This document shows, one piece after another, positions 7,647 through 16,183 of a stretch of 64,000 nt of DNA. The notes under the pieces were generated by a model. That model made no database searches. It saw nothing but the letters and a program-made list of their open reading frames with translations, and was not told the DNA's origin. The translations under genes were made by a program, and so were the position numbers. The first letter of the stretch is position 1; every line of letters starts with the position of its first letter. The stretch comes from Plantibacter flavus (GTDB taxonomy: Bacteria > Actinomycetota > Actinomycetes > Actinomycetales > Microbacteriaceae), in contig NZ_FXAP01000001.1 of the NCBI RefSeq assembly GCF_900177615.1, positions 1,246,825-1,310,824 on the forward strand. Reading direction: 5' to 3'.

Positions 7647-8351
7647 TCAGTCGAATCTGGCCTGCCTCGCGCCTCGGGTTCGGAGCTCTTGTCCAAGGAT
7701 CACCGCGTGGACCCGGTCGCGGAGGTGCAACTTGGCGAAGATGCGGTTGACATGCGTCTTGACCGTGGACGGCGACAGGTGGAGTGCGTCGGAGATCTCG
7801 CGATTCGACAGCCCGGCGACGATGCATCCGAACACGTCGTGCTCGCGCGGGCTGAGCGGGTCCAGCGGGTGGGCTGTCCCACCTGCTCCCCCGTGCTCGC
7901 GCGACCGTCCACCGGAGGCATAGTGCTCGATGAGTCGCTTCGTGATCCTGGGTTCGACGACGGCTTCGCCGGCATGGATCGTCCGAACAGCCTCCTGCAA
8001 CCGGTCTGGTGGGGTGCTCTTCAGCAGGAAGGCGCTGGCGCCGGCGTCGAGGCCTCCGAACGCGTACTCGTCGATGTCGAACGTGGTGAGGATGAGGACG
8101 CGTGTGGCCGGGTCGACCGTGGTGATGATCCTGGTCGCTTCGACGCCGCCCATGCCGGGCATCCGCACATCCATGAGGACGACGTCCGGTCGCAGTTCCC
8201 GTGCACGCCGAATCGCCTCCTCACCTGTCGCCGCCTCCCCCACGACCTCGATGTCGGGCGCGGAGTCCAGGGTCAGCGCGCTTCCAATCCGGACGAGTTC
8301 CTGGTCGTCCACCACCAGCACGCTGACGATCGAGGGACTGGTCGCGCTCAC
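7647..8351 (-). CDS. LuxR/NarL-family response regulator
   Basis: 234-residue two-component response regulator. The receiver domain has the acidic pair D15-D16, phospho-acceptor D61 in VVLMDVRMPGMGG, the conserved Thr in LTTF and Lys in FLLKSTPP. The C-terminal LuxR helix-turn-helix begins at LSPREHDVFGCIVAGLSN and continues through SPSTVKTHV. The GTG start at 8351 overlaps the kinase stop by four bases (GTGA), with GAGGAG upstream, so the pair is translationally coupled. It probably controls the linked ABC transporter. Confidence 0.95.
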   Translation of the reverse strand: MSATSPSIVSVLVVDDQELVRIGSALTLDSAPDIEVVGEAATGEEAIRRARELRPDVVLMDVRMPGMGGVEATRIITTVDPATRVLILTTFDIDEYAFGGLDAGASAFLLKSTPPDRLQEAVRTIHAGEAVVEPRITKRLIEHYASGGRSREHGGAGGTAHPLDPLSPREHDVFGCIVAGLSNREISDALHLSPSTVKTHVNRIFAKLHLRDRVHAVILGQELRTRGARQARFD

Positions 8352-9559
8352 GTCGCTGCTCCTCGCTCGATGTGCAGCGTCGCGCTCGTCGACCAGCCCC
8401 CGCCCGCACACGGCCCTGCTTCGCTCGCGCCGCCGTACGCCGCGGCTCGAGCGGCGATACCCGGGAGCCCATGCCCACTCCCCTGGCTCGGAGCTCGAGT
8501 TCGGTGGGTGTCGATGCGGCCGTCGTCGGTGACCCGCACCGCGACGATGCCGGGTGCCACGTCGATGCCGACCTCGACTCGCGTGGGGTCGACGGCGTAC
8601 CGCAACACGTTGGTGAGCGACTCCTGGACGATCCGGTACACCGTTGTCACCAGCGCGGGCTGCTCCGGCATGGTCCCGCCGGAACGGGTGAGCGTGACGG
8701 GCATGCCGGTGCTGCGGAAGACCTCGACGACCTCCTCCACGTCGGAGACGTTGTGTCCCGACCGGTGCAGACGCTGGTCCAGCACCGCATCCCCCTCTCG
8801 GAGCACCTGCAGGACGCGGTTCATCTCTCCCAGCGCGCTGCGCCCGACACCACCCAGCTGCTCGAGCGCTCGGGCCGACCGCTCGGGGTGCCGTTCCCAG
8901 CCGCTGGACGCCCCGTCCGCGAGGGAGATCATCGTCGACAGCGAGTGGGCGACGACATCGTGCATCTCCGCGGCGATCCGCTGCCGCTCCACCACCCGCG
9001 CCGTGGTGAGTCGTTGGTTCACGAGTTGCGTGAGGGCCGCTCGGCGCTGCGTCACACCGCGGGCGGCGACACCTGCGGCAAGAGCGAGCAGCGCCAGCGG
9101 TTCCAGCAACGACGGGGCCTGGGTCGACCCCGTCACGAGCAGACGGACGAGCAGTCCCGACGCGGGGAGCCCCACGAGGACCGCGTAGCCCGACAGCGCG
9201 GTTCTGGTGGGCAGCATGGCGGCTACCGAATACAGCGCGACGGCGGCGGGCAGCGTCACCGGTGCGACGGGGGCGGGCAGGAGCACACCCGCCGTGTTCG
9301 CGAGCGCGACGGCGACGAGGATCGCCCGCGGATACCGACGCCGCCACAACAGGAGCACGCTCGAGAGGATCACCAACGGCAACCCCGGCCAGAGCGGTTG
9401 CGCACCTGGCAGGACCAGCCCGAGCACCTGGACCAGGAGACATGTCACAGCGACCAGTGCGTCGACCACACGCTGGTGGGCACTGAACCAGCGCAGCACG
9501 CGTGTGCCGAGGACACGGTCGACCTCCGCGGCGTCCACGACCGGCTGGATCACACTCAT
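8348..9559 (-). CDS. Sensor histidine kinase (HisKA_3/NarX type)
   Basis: 403-residue membrane sensor kinase. The N-terminal 160 residues hold about five to six hydrophobic helices with short loops, so it probably senses a membrane or envelope signal. The dimerisation and phosphoacceptor region is ERQRIAAEMHDVVAHS with H200 as the phospho-acceptor. The HATPase domain carries the N-box region (YRIVQESLTNVLRYA) and a G-box (GSGHGLPGIAARAAAYGG). The start ATG 9559 is preceded by GGAGGTGG. It is co-transcribed with the ABC genes upstream and the response regulator downstream. Confidence 0.93.
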   Translation of the reverse strand: MSVIQPVVDAAEVDRVLGTRVLRWFSAHQRVVDALVAVTCLLVQVLGLVLPGAQPLWPGLPLVILSSVLLLWRRRYPRAILVAVALANTAGVLLPAPVAPVTLPAAVALYSVAAMLPTRTALSGYAVLVGLPASGLLVRLLVTGSTQAPSLLEPLALLALAAGVAARGVTQRRAALTQLVNQRLTTARVVERQRIAAEMHDVVAHSLSTMISLADGASSGWERHPERSARALEQLGGVGRSALGEMNRVLQVLREGDAVLDQRLHRSGHNVSDVEEVVEVFRSTGMPVTLTRSGGTMPEQPALVTTVYRIVQESLTNVLRYAVDPTRVEVGIDVAPGIVAVRVTDDGRIDTHRTRAPSQGSGHGLPGIAARAAAYGGASEAGPCAGGGWSTSATLHIERGAAT

Positions 9560-9620
9560 ACCCTTGCCACCTCCACGCTGAGCTCGGCTCTCATTCTCCC
9601 TCGTCCCTCGTGAGCACCGT

Positions 9621-10442
9621 TCAGGCGTCGCGGCGCAGGAACGTGATCGCTGCGACGACGAACGACGCCAGCGTCCAGATCAGCAGAACGGCATACCCGG
9701 TCCACGGTCCCATCGGGTCCGTACCGGTCGGGGCGAGGAGCAGGGAGCCGGCTTGGATCGGGAAGAAGCGGGTGATCTCGGTGCCGTATTCGGAGAACAT
9801 CTGCGGGATCACCGGCACGACGAGGAGGAGCACGATCGTCGCGAGCACCGCGGCGACGACGTTGCGGATGATGGTGCCGAGTGCGATCCCGATGATGCTG
9901 ATGGCCGCCAGGTAGAGCCCGGATCCGACCACCAACCGCGCCAGGTCGGGTGTTTCCAGCACATAGCCGTATCCGCCCCCGGCCAGGATGATGGGCGCGA
10001 GGGCGAACCCGACCGCTGAGCTGACGACACCGATGAGGAACGAGACACCCGCGATGATCGAGGCCTTCGCGACGAGCACCGCCGTCCGACGCGGAACCGC
10101 GAGCAGTGTCGTGCCGATCTGACCGGACCGGTACTCGTTCGTGATCGTCAGGACGGCGAGCACCGCGAGCACGATGCCGACGTAACCGGTCTTGTCGATG
10201 ATCATCTCGGGGTAGGCGTCGTAGTCCGCCTGCGGTGACCCGCGGTCGCGGAAGACGTACGCCCAGGGCATCGCGATCCCGTTCGCGGTCAGCAGCAGGA
10301 ACGCGAATCCTGCGAGGACGTGGTTCGAGGCGAGTCCTCGGAACTTGACCCATTCGGAGACGATCGTGCCGACGAGGCTGACCTCGCCTGCGGAGATGCG
10401 CCGTACGACGGGTGCCGCGGCCATGTCGGTGGTGGTGCTCAT
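9621..10442 (-). CDS. ABC-2 type transporter permease
   Basis: 273-residue membrane permease with about six helices. Features of the ABC-2 subfamily include the cytoplasmic start (SLVGTIVSEWVKFRGLASNHV), the central TNEYRSGQIGTTLLAVPRR coupling region, and repeated Gly-rich helices (IIAGVSFLIGVV; LAAISIIGIALGTIIRN). With the ATPase 29 bp upstream it forms an exporter of the NatAB/lantibiotic-immunity kind. The substrate is unknown; linkage to a two-component system suggests an antimicrobial or cell-envelope agent. Confidence 0.9.
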   Translation of the reverse strand: MSTTTDMAAAPVVRRISAGEVSLVGTIVSEWVKFRGLASNHVLAGFAFLLLTANGIAMPWAYVFRDRGSPQADYDAYPEMIIDKTGYVGIVLAVLAVLTITNEYRSGQIGTTLLAVPRRTAVLVAKASIIAGVSFLIGVVSSAVGFALAPIILAGGGYGYVLETPDLARLVVGSGLYLAAISIIGIALGTIIRNVVAAVLATIVLLLVVPVIPQMFSEYGTEITRFFPIQAGSLLLAPTGTDPMGPWTGYAVLLIWTLASFVVAAITFLRRDA

Positions 10443-10471
10443 GAGGATGGTCCTTTCGAGGGGGCGCGACG

Positions 10472-11374
10472 TCAGGCGGAGACGAATTCCTGCGCGTCGC
10501 GGGTGAGTCGGTTGTAGGCCTCTTCGAGGGTCTGGCGCAGGGGCGTCAACTCGGTGAGCAGCACTCCCGCCTCGTGCGCGGCACGGGCGATCTGCTCCGC
10601 GGAGAGACCCTCCACGTCCAGCACGCCCGGCTCGCTCGACGCGACGGTCGCCCCCGCTGAGGTGATCCGGCGAGTGAGAGCCGGAGCATCGGGCGTGCGA
10701 ACGCGCACACGACCGTCTCCCCGCTCGGTGAGCGAACCGATCGGTGCGTCCGCGATGATCTCGCCGCGACCGATGATGATCACGTGGTCTGCGATGAGCG
10801 CGAGCTCGTTCAGCAGGTGCGAGGACAGGAACACCGTCCGCCCCTCGGCCGCAAGACGGGCCAGGAGCTCCCGGACCCAGGTCACGCCCTCGGGGTCCAG
10901 GCCGTTGACCGGCTCGTCGAGGATGAGCGTGCCCGGATCGCCCAACAGCGCCGCGGCGATCCCCAAGCGCTGACCCATCCCGAGGGAGAACCCGCCGACC
11001 TTCTTCCTGGCGACCGCGCTGAGCCCCGTCGCCTCGAGCACCTCGTCGACGCGCGAGCGCGGGATGCGGTGCGTCGCCGCGATCGAGGCGAGGTGGTTCA
11101 GCGCCGACCGCGACCGGTGCGCCGCCCGCGCGTCCAGCAGAGCACCGACCTCGCGCAGCGGCGCAGCGAACGTCCGGTACTCAGAGCCGTCGATACGTGC
11201 TCGACCAGCGTCGGGTCGGTCGAGCCCGACGATCGAACGCATCGTCGTGGACTTGCCTGCTCCGTTCGGCCCCAGGAAGCCGGTGACCTTGCCCGATCGG
11301 ACACTGAAACTCACATCCCGCACCGCGTACGTGCCTCGGTAGGCCTTGGTCAGCCCCTCCACGTCGATCGTCAT
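10472..11374 (-). CDS. ABC transporter ATP-binding protein
   Basis: 300-residue ATPase subunit. Walker A GPNGAGKST, a Q-loop region (around VGLDRPDAG), signature FSLGMGQRLGIA, Walker B LILDEPVNGLDPEG and the H-loop in SSHLL are visible. The signature reads LGMGQ rather than LSGGQ, common in this exporter subfamily. A C-terminal extension of about 80 residues is typical of NatA/BcrA-type ATPases. ATG 11374 is chosen because AAGGAG lies upstream and the protein then begins MTIDVEGLTKAYRG. First gene of the four-gene ABC/two-component operon. Confidence 0.93.
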   Translation of the reverse strand: MTIDVEGLTKAYRGTYAVRDVSFSVRSGKVTGFLGPNGAGKSTTMRSIVGLDRPDAGRARIDGSEYRTFAAPLREVGALLDARAAHRSRSALNHLASIAATHRIPRSRVDEVLEATGLSAVARKKVGGFSLGMGQRLGIAAALLGDPGTLILDEPVNGLDPEGVTWVRELLARLAAEGRTVFLSSHLLNELALIADHVIIIGRGEIIADAPIGSLTERGDGRVRVRTPDAPALTRRITSAGATVASSEPGVLDVEGLSAEQIARAAHEAGVLLTELTPLRQTLEEAYNRLTRDAQEFVSA

Positions 11375-11589
11375 GGCGTCTTTCTCCTTGTCGTAGCGGT
11401 TGCCTCGTGCCATCGACGCTACGGACGAGTGTGCGTCGGCGACTGCCAACCAGGGGTTGATCATCGTCGGCGGACACAGCGTCGACCTGACCGTCGAGCG
11501 TCCGACCGCGAGGCGAGCACCGCCTCACGCTCCGAGCTGCGCGATATCATCGCTCGGCCGGGAAGTCGGCTCTGACCTGGACTGAATTG

Positions 11590-11617
11590 CTAGAGTGCGT
11601 ACTCTAGAGTGAGTGCT
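11590..11617. promoter_or_regulatory. Candidate TetR operator: palindrome plus 14-bp tandem repeat
   Basis: Two adjacent 14-bp direct repeats, CTAGAGTGCGTACT and CTAGAGTGAGTGCT, lie directly upstream of the tetR ribosome site. The first repeat and the start of the second form a perfect palindrome, CTAGAGT-GCGT-ACTCTAG (11590-11607). The element is flanked by TTGCTA and TAGCAA. Position and symmetry suggest autoregulation by the TetR protein and perhaps control of the divergent ABC operon. Confidence 0.6.
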
Positions 11618-11637
11618 TTAGCAATACGGGAGCTGCC

Positions 11638-12216
11638 ATGCCGAGAATCGTCGACCCACAGCGGTTCACCGCGCGCCAGACCGCGATCCTCGCTGCGGCC
11701 TACCGCTGTTTCGCCACCGAGGGCTACGAGACCACCTCGACGGCCGACATCTGCCGGGCGGCAGACATCTCCTCGGGGACCCTGTTCCACTACTTCCCCA
11801 CCAAGCTCGACATCCTGATGACGCTGTTGCGGGTGAGTGCCGCCTGGACCGAGGAGCAACTGCATCTCGCCGCACGAGCGGGGCCTGGGCGCCCCGCCTT
11901 GACCACCTATCTCGGCGCGCTCGACCGCCAACGAGCTGCCGGCCAGGCGGTCGGTTTCGCTCGCGCGGTCCAGGGCATGGCCCATCTCCACGTCGTGGCG
12001 GCCGTCCTCGACGTCGAGCGGGACATGGTCGACCACTTCCTACTCGACCACATCACCGAGGCGGTTCGCACGACCGCGGCCCGCTCCGACGCTTCACCGG
12101 AGCAGCTCGTCCGATGGGTGCGCTGGCTCGTCGACGGCAGCGCACTGCACGAGACGCCGGCATCGCGCACAACGGGTGTCAGCGTCGCCGTCCGGTCGTT
12201 GCTCCTTCTCGGATGA
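11638..12216 (+). CDS. TetR family transcriptional regulator
   Basis: 192-residue one-domain-pair repressor. The N-terminal helix-turn-helix is clear: ILAAAYRCFATEGYETTST, then ADICRAADISSGTLFHYF (about residues 33-50) and TKLDILMTLL. The rest is a divergent helical ligand-binding domain with no recognisable ligand signature. ATG 11638 has GGGAG five bases upstream. Divergent from the ABC/two-component operon, with a repeat-containing operator candidate immediately upstream, so local regulation is likely. Confidence 0.92.
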   Translation: MPRIVDPQRFTARQTAILAAAYRCFATEGYETTSTADICRAADISSGTLFHYFPTKLDILMTLLRVSAAWTEEQLHLAARAGPGRPALTTYLGALDRQRAAGQAVGFARAVQGMAHLHVVAAVLDVERDMVDHFLLDHITEAVRTTAARSDASPEQLVRWVRWLVDGSALHETPASRTTGVSVAVRSLLLLG

Positions 12217-12237
12217 CGGCGCACGCCACCGGGTTCG

Positions 12238-12462
12238 TCAGGCCGACGGAGCGGGTCGATCGGGGTCCTGGTCCCAGAGCGGCATCCCGAACTCGTTGAC
12301 CGGGACGGCGGACTGCGCCGGGTCAGGAAGCCGCTCCCCCGTCGGGCAGGTCATGAAGTGATCGTGCCCGGAGGAACGGTCGAAGGTGTGCTCGGCGAGC
12401 GGATGGCCACAGACCGTGCACTGGCGGTCTTCGGTGTCCGACGTCTTCGTCTGCTCGTTCAT
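12238..12462 (-). CDS. Small conserved CxxC protein, function unknown
   Basis: 74-residue soluble protein. I do not recognise a named family, but the pattern CTVCGHPLAEHTFDRSS, followed by DHFMTCPTGERLP, puts two cysteines, two or three histidines and a third cysteine in a small zinc-ribbon-like arrangement. The last third, containing FGMPLWDQDPDRP, is Pro- and acid-rich. ATG 12462 is chosen because a -10-like TAGCAT sits 7 nt upstream and no ribosome site exists; ATG 12471 is possible. It converges with tetR and lies upstream of no obvious partner. Confidence 0.6.
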   Translation of the reverse strand: MNEQTKTSDTEDRQCTVCGHPLAEHTFDRSSGHDHFMTCPTGERLPDPAQSAVPVNEFGMPLWDQDPDRPAPSA

Positions 12463-12469
12463 GCGGGTC

Positions 12470-12475
12470 ATGCTA
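12470..12475 (-). promoter_or_regulatory. Candidate -10 element for a leaderless small CxxC gene
   Basis: TAGCAT on the minus strand is followed by 7 nt and then ATG 12462. There is no Shine-Dalgarno sequence, so a leaderless transcript is plausible. Confidence 0.35.
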
Positions 12476-12546
12476 CGCCGACCGTCGGCGTAGACCACCC
12501 CGTTGCGCACGGTGCGCCGACCTGCTTCCGCCCCGAGCGCGACCCG

Positions 12547-13257
12547 TCAGACCTCTCCGAAGCCGGATTCGATGAGCGACGCCAGTGCCCCGACGGCATC
12601 CTCCGCGTCCGGACCGTCCGCCTGCAGCTCCACGACCGCCCCCCTGACGAGGCCCAGTGACATGATCCCGAGCAGGCTCTTGGCATCCTTCCCGTTCACG
12701 ACCACCTTGGCCGCGAACGCGCTCGCCAACTTCACGAACTCCGCAGCGGGTCGAGCATGGAGCCCGTCCTTGTTCCGCAGGGTCACGGAGGCTGCGGCGT
12801 GGGACGCGGTCGGATCGTCGGACCCTCCCGCCCGAGTCGCCTCGTCGGCGCCGTGCTGGGCAGGGTCACCGCCGGCTGCAGACCGCGCGGCGGCCACGAC
12901 CTCGTCGAGCGACGCGCCGGTCTGCGCGGCCACGGCTGCGGCGACCCCGCCTTCGACGAGCGGGGCGTCGACGACGCGTACCCGGCCTCGGACGTCGTCG
13001 TCGAGGAAGTCGAGTGCCGTCTCAGCGGTCAGGATCGCCGATCCCAGATCGCACAGCACCACCACCCCGGCCCCGGAGTCCACGGCGGCGATCCCGGCGG
13101 AGACCAGCTCGAAGCTCGTGCCGATCCCTCCCTCATCGGTACCACCGGCTGCGGCGAGGGCCGCGTCGGGCGCCATCTGGCGTGCCAGGGCGATGAGCCC
13201 CTCCGCGATCAGCGCGCTGTGCGAGACGAAGACGAGGCCGACGGCTCCCCCGCTCAT
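12547..13257 (-). CDS. dhaM: PTS-dependent dihydroxyacetone kinase, phosphoryl donor DhaM (EIIA-HPr fusion)
   Basis: 236-residue phosphocarrier that passes phosphate from the PTS to the ADP bound in DhaL. The N-terminal EIIA-mannose-like domain (GLVFVSHSALIAEG, with the active histidine in VSHS) spans about residues 1-130. An Ala/Gly-rich linker follows, then an HPr-like domain (LRNKDGLHARPAAEFV, active histidine in LHARP) at about 155-236. The EI-like third domain of E. coli DhaM is absent, so general EI must supply phosphate. It overlaps dhaL by four bases (ATGA). Confidence 0.93.
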   Translation of the reverse strand: MSGGAVGLVFVSHSALIAEGLIALARQMAPDAALAAAGGTDEGGIGTSFELVSAGIAAVDSGAGVVVLCDLGSAILTAETALDFLDDDVRGRVRVVDAPLVEGGVAAAVAAQTGASLDEVVAAARSAAGGDPAQHGADEATRAGGSDDPTASHAAASVTLRNKDGLHARPAAEFVKLASAFAAKVVVNGKDAKSLLGIMSLGLVRGAVVELQADGPDAEDAVGALASLIESGFGEV

Positions 13258-13898
13258 GCAGCACCCTCCCCAGCGGCCGCAGCCGCAGCTTGCAGGAGAT
13301 AGGAGGTGGACTGCGCCCCTGGGTCGCGGTGCCCGACGGCCCGTTCACCGAGGTAGCTGGCACGACCCTTGCGGGCGACGAGCGGTTCAGTCGCGGCTGC
13401 GCCACCCCACGCGGCGTCCGCGGCGGCGGCCAGCACCCGTGCGGGCGACTCCCCCCCTGCCGCCGCCGAGGATGCAGCGTCCACGGCGGGTGTCCACGCG
13501 TCGATCATGGTCTTGTCGCCGACCTCGGCCTTGCCACGGAGCACGATCCCGTCGCGTGCCGCCGTCAGCAGGGCGACGACGGCATCGGCGTCGAGGTCTT
13601 CCTGGCCGGCCACGGCGATCGACGCTTTCAGCAGCGCGGTGCCGTACAGCGGGCCGCTCGCACCTCCGACGGTCGAGATGAGCGTCGTCGCGGCGAGCTT
13701 GAGGATGTCGGCGGGCGTCGCATCGGCAGGCTGTTCGTCGAGCTTCGGCAGGATCGCGGAGAACCCGCGGTCCAGGTTCTCGCCATGGTCGCCGTCCCCG
13801 ATGTCGCGGTCGAGCGTGATCAGCTCCACCCGATGCTCTGCGACGACCGCCGCACTCCCCCGCATCCAGGCGATCGCCCAGGCTCCGTCCAATCCCAT
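13254..13898 (-). CDS. dhaL: Dihydroxyacetone kinase subunit DhaL
   Basis: 214-residue ADP-binding subunit. The Mg-ADP binding motif DRDIGDGDHGENLDRG (about residues 29-44) carries the three conserved aspartates, and GGASGPLYGT is a second conserved nucleotide-site loop. The tail is Ala-rich. It lies 4 bp after dhaK and overlaps dhaM; the three proteins together phosphorylate dihydroxyacetone using PTS phosphate. Confidence 0.95.
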   Translation of the reverse strand: MGLDGAWAIAWMRGSAAVVAEHRVELITLDRDIGDGDHGENLDRGFSAILPKLDEQPADATPADILKLAATTLISTVGGASGPLYGTALLKASIAVAGQEDLDADAVVALLTAARDGIVLRGKAEVGDKTMIDAWTPAVDAASSAAAGGESPARVLAAAADAAWGGAAATEPLVARKGRASYLGERAVGHRDPGAQSTSYLLQAAAAAAGEGAA

Positions 13899-13902
13899 CC
13901 GT

Positions 13903-14904
13903 CTACCGTCCCCACCGGAGCGCCGCGGTCTGCACCGGGGCGTCCCACAATTCGATCAGTTCGTCGTCGAGTTTCAGGAGGGTGATCGACACACCCTGCA
14001 TCTCGAGGCTGGTCGTGTAGTTCCCCACGAGCGACCGTGCCACCTCGATCCCGCGCTCCGCGAGCGCCTCGGCCACGCGGCGGAAGACGATGAAGAGCTC
14101 CACCTGCGGCGTCCCGCCCATCCCGTTCACCAGGACGAGGGCCCGCTCGCCCGGCGCGTACGGAAGGTCCTCGAGGATGGGGGCGAGCAGCCGGTCGACG
14201 ATCCGGTCGGCGGGCTCCAGCGGGATGCGTTCACGGCCGGGCTCACCGTGGATCCCGATGCCGATCTCGATCTCGTCGTCGGCCAGGGTGAAACTCGGCT
14301 CGCCCGCGTGCGGGACGACGCACGGGGTGAGTGCCACGCCCATCGTGCGGGTGCGCTCGTTGACCTTTGTCGCGAGGTCGGCGACCTCGTCGAGTCCGCC
14401 CCCGGCCTCGGCACGTGCCCCGGCGAGCTTCTCCACGAGGACGGTGCCGGCGACACCCCGACGCCCCGCCGTGTAGAGCGAGTCCTTCACCGCGACGTCG
14501 TCGTCGACGATGACCGAGCGCACCTCGATACCCTCGGCCAGCGCGAGGTCTGCCGCGGTCTCGAAGTTGAGGACGTCGCCCGTGTAGTTCTTGACGATGT
14601 GCAGGACGCCGGCACCACCGTCCACCGCCTTCGTGGCGGCGAGGATGGGGTCCGGAGTAGGCGAGGTGAACACGGGGCCGGGTACGGCCGCGTCGAGCAT
14701 CCCGAATCCGACGACCCCGCCGTGGAGGGGCTCGTGCCCGCTGCCGCCGCCGCTCACGATCCCCACCTTCCCGGCGACCGGGGCATCGGCTCGGGCGATG
14801 AACACCGGGTCGAGCGACACGGTGACGAGGTCGGAGTGCGCGGCGCCGAATCCGGCCACCGCCTCGACGACGACGTCCTTGGGATCATTGATGAGCTTCT
14901 TCAT
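13903..14904 (-). CDS. dhaK: Dihydroxyacetone kinase subunit DhaK
   Basis: 333-residue substrate-binding subunit. The sugar is bound covalently through the histidine of GIGIHGEPG. Other conserved parts are [13 protein letters not shown] (residues about 52-64), [12 protein letters not shown] and [11 protein letters not shown] 14904 has a strong AGGAGG site and gives family length. First gene of the dhaKLM operon, which channels dihydroxyacetone, for example from glycerol oxidation, into glycolysis. A -10-like TAGGTT lies at 14964-14969 on the same strand, about 60 bp upstream. Confidence 0.95.
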   Translation of the reverse strand: MKKLINDPKDVVVEAVAGFGAAHSDLVTVSLDPVFIARADAPVAGKVGIVSGGGSGHEPLHGGVVGFGMLDAAVPGPVFTSPTPDPILAATKAVDGGAGVLHIVKNYTGDVLNFETAADLALAEGIEVRSVIVDDDVAVKDSLYTAGRRGVAGTVLVEKLAGARAEAGGGLDEVADLATKVNERTRTMGVALTPCVVPHAGEPSFTLADDEIEIGIGIHGEPGRERIPLEPADRIVDRLLAPILEDLPYAPGERALVLVNGMGGTPQVELFIVFRRVAEALAERGIEVARSLVGNYTTSLEMQGVSITLLKLDDELIELWDAPVQTAALRWGR

Positions 14905-15020
14905 TGAATCCTCCTGCAAGATCGGTTCGGGTCCGCCGACCGGGTACGCCGGCATCGGGTCTCAACCTACGCGCTGCGGCCCACCGCCGGTAGGGCCGGA
15001 AGACCCGGCCACCGCGCGGA

Positions 15021-16082
15021 TCAGCGCGAGCCGAGCGTGCGGGTGGCGTCCACCCAGGCGTCGAGTGTCGCGGTCGCCGCACCCGAGTCGACGACGGCCG
15101 CGGCGGACACGAGCGCTGCGGCGAACCGCTCGAGGATCGGCCGCTGGGCCTGCGTCGGATCCTCCGACAGTTCGAACGCGACGATCCCGGCCGCGGCGTT
15201 CAGCAGGACGATGTCGCGGACCGGACCCTCCTCGCCGGCGAGCGTGGCGCGCACGACACCGGCGTTGTGCTGGGCGTCACCGCCGATCAGATCATCGATC
15301 GACGCACGGCGGATGCCGAGTTCCCGGGGATCCAGGTCGTGCTCGGTGACGGCTCCGCGGGTGATCTCCCAGAGGTGGCTGTGCCCTGTCGTCGTCAGTT
15401 CGTCGAGTCCGTCGTCGCCCCGGAAGACGAGGGCGGTCGCCCCACGCGTCTGGAAGACGCCCACGAACAGCGGGATGCGGTCGGCGTGCGCGACACCGAC
15501 CGCCGACGCCTCCGGCCGGGCCGGGTTGACGAGCGGGCCCAGGAAGTTGAAGACCGTCGGCACGCCGAGCTCCGCACGGACCGCTCCAGCGTGGCCGAAA
15601 CCGGGGTGGAACGCCGCCGCGTACGCGAAGGTGATGCCCGTCGACGCCAGCACCTCCCCCACCAGGTCCGTCGGCAGAGCGAGGTCGACGCCCAACGCCG
15701 AGAGCACGTCACTTGATCCCGAGGCGGAGCTCGCCGCGCGGTTGCCGTGCTTGATGACGGGGATGCCCGTCGCCGCCGCGACGATGGACGCGGTCGTCGA
15801 GATGTTGACCGTGCCGAAGCGGTCGCCGCCGGTGCCGACGATGTCGAGGGCCCGAGAGGGGGCGACGAGCGGCTTCGCGTGGTCGAGGATCGCGTCGCGG
15901 AACCCGACGATCTCGTCGACCGTCTCCCCTTTACGCCGCAGCGCGATGAGGAAGCCGGCGAGCTGAGCGTCCGTCACCTGGCCGGTCATGATGCGTTCCA
16001 TCGCCCACGTCGACTCCGACACACTGAGATCGGTTCCGGCGAGCAGGTCGCCGATGAGCGTCGGCCAGGTCGTGAGAGGCAT
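15021..16082 (-). CDS. trpD: Anthranilate phosphoribosyltransferase
   Basis: 353-residue enzyme of tryptophan synthesis that joins anthranilate to PRPP. The diagnostic motifs are DIVGTGGDRFGTVNISTT (PRPP and Mg binding), KHGNRAASSASGSSDVL, and the glycine-rich FAYAAAFHPGFGHAG region. Length is normal for the family. No other trp gene is near, as in many actinobacteria where trpD is detached. The ATG at 16082 has no ribosome site; TAAGAT lies 7 nt upstream, so translation from a leaderless mRNA is likely. Confidence 0.95.
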   Translation of the reverse strand: MPLTTWPTLIGDLLAGTDLSVSESTWAMERIMTGQVTDAQLAGFLIALRRKGETVDEIVGFRDAILDHAKPLVAPSRALDIVGTGGDRFGTVNISTTASIVAAATGIPVIKHGNRAASSASGSSDVLSALGVDLALPTDLVGEVLASTGITFAYAAAFHPGFGHAGAVRAELGVPTVFNFLGPLVNPARPEASAVGVAHADRIPLFVGVFQTRGATALVFRGDDGLDELTTTGHSHLWEITRGAVTEHDLDPRELGIRRASIDDLIGGDAQHNAGVVRATLAGEEGPVRDIVLLNAAAGIVAFELSEDPTQAQRPILERFAAALVSAAAVVDSGAATATLDAWVDATRTLGSR

Positions 16083-16089
16083 GTCGACG

Positions 16090-16095
16090 ATCTTA
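16090..16095 (-). promoter_or_regulatory. -10 element of a probable leaderless trpD transcript
   Basis: TAAGAT is followed after 7 nt by the trpD ATG (16082). The intervening GTCGAC-type sequence holds no Shine-Dalgarno sequence. No convincing -35 hexamer is seen. Confidence 0.55.
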
Positions 16096-16183
16096 CAAGC
16101 GCGACTCGCCGACGCCCGGAGCTGCCTGTGGAGGCGAAGATCACATGAATCCCGCAGCAGAACCGAAGATTCCGGTCAGGAAA

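Noticed and set aside
8352-9443. Apparent fusion of extra N-terminal sequence to the response regulator
   Set aside because: The upstream part is the kinase gene read in another frame. A GTGA junction at 8348-8351 with GAGGAG upstream marks the true regulator start.
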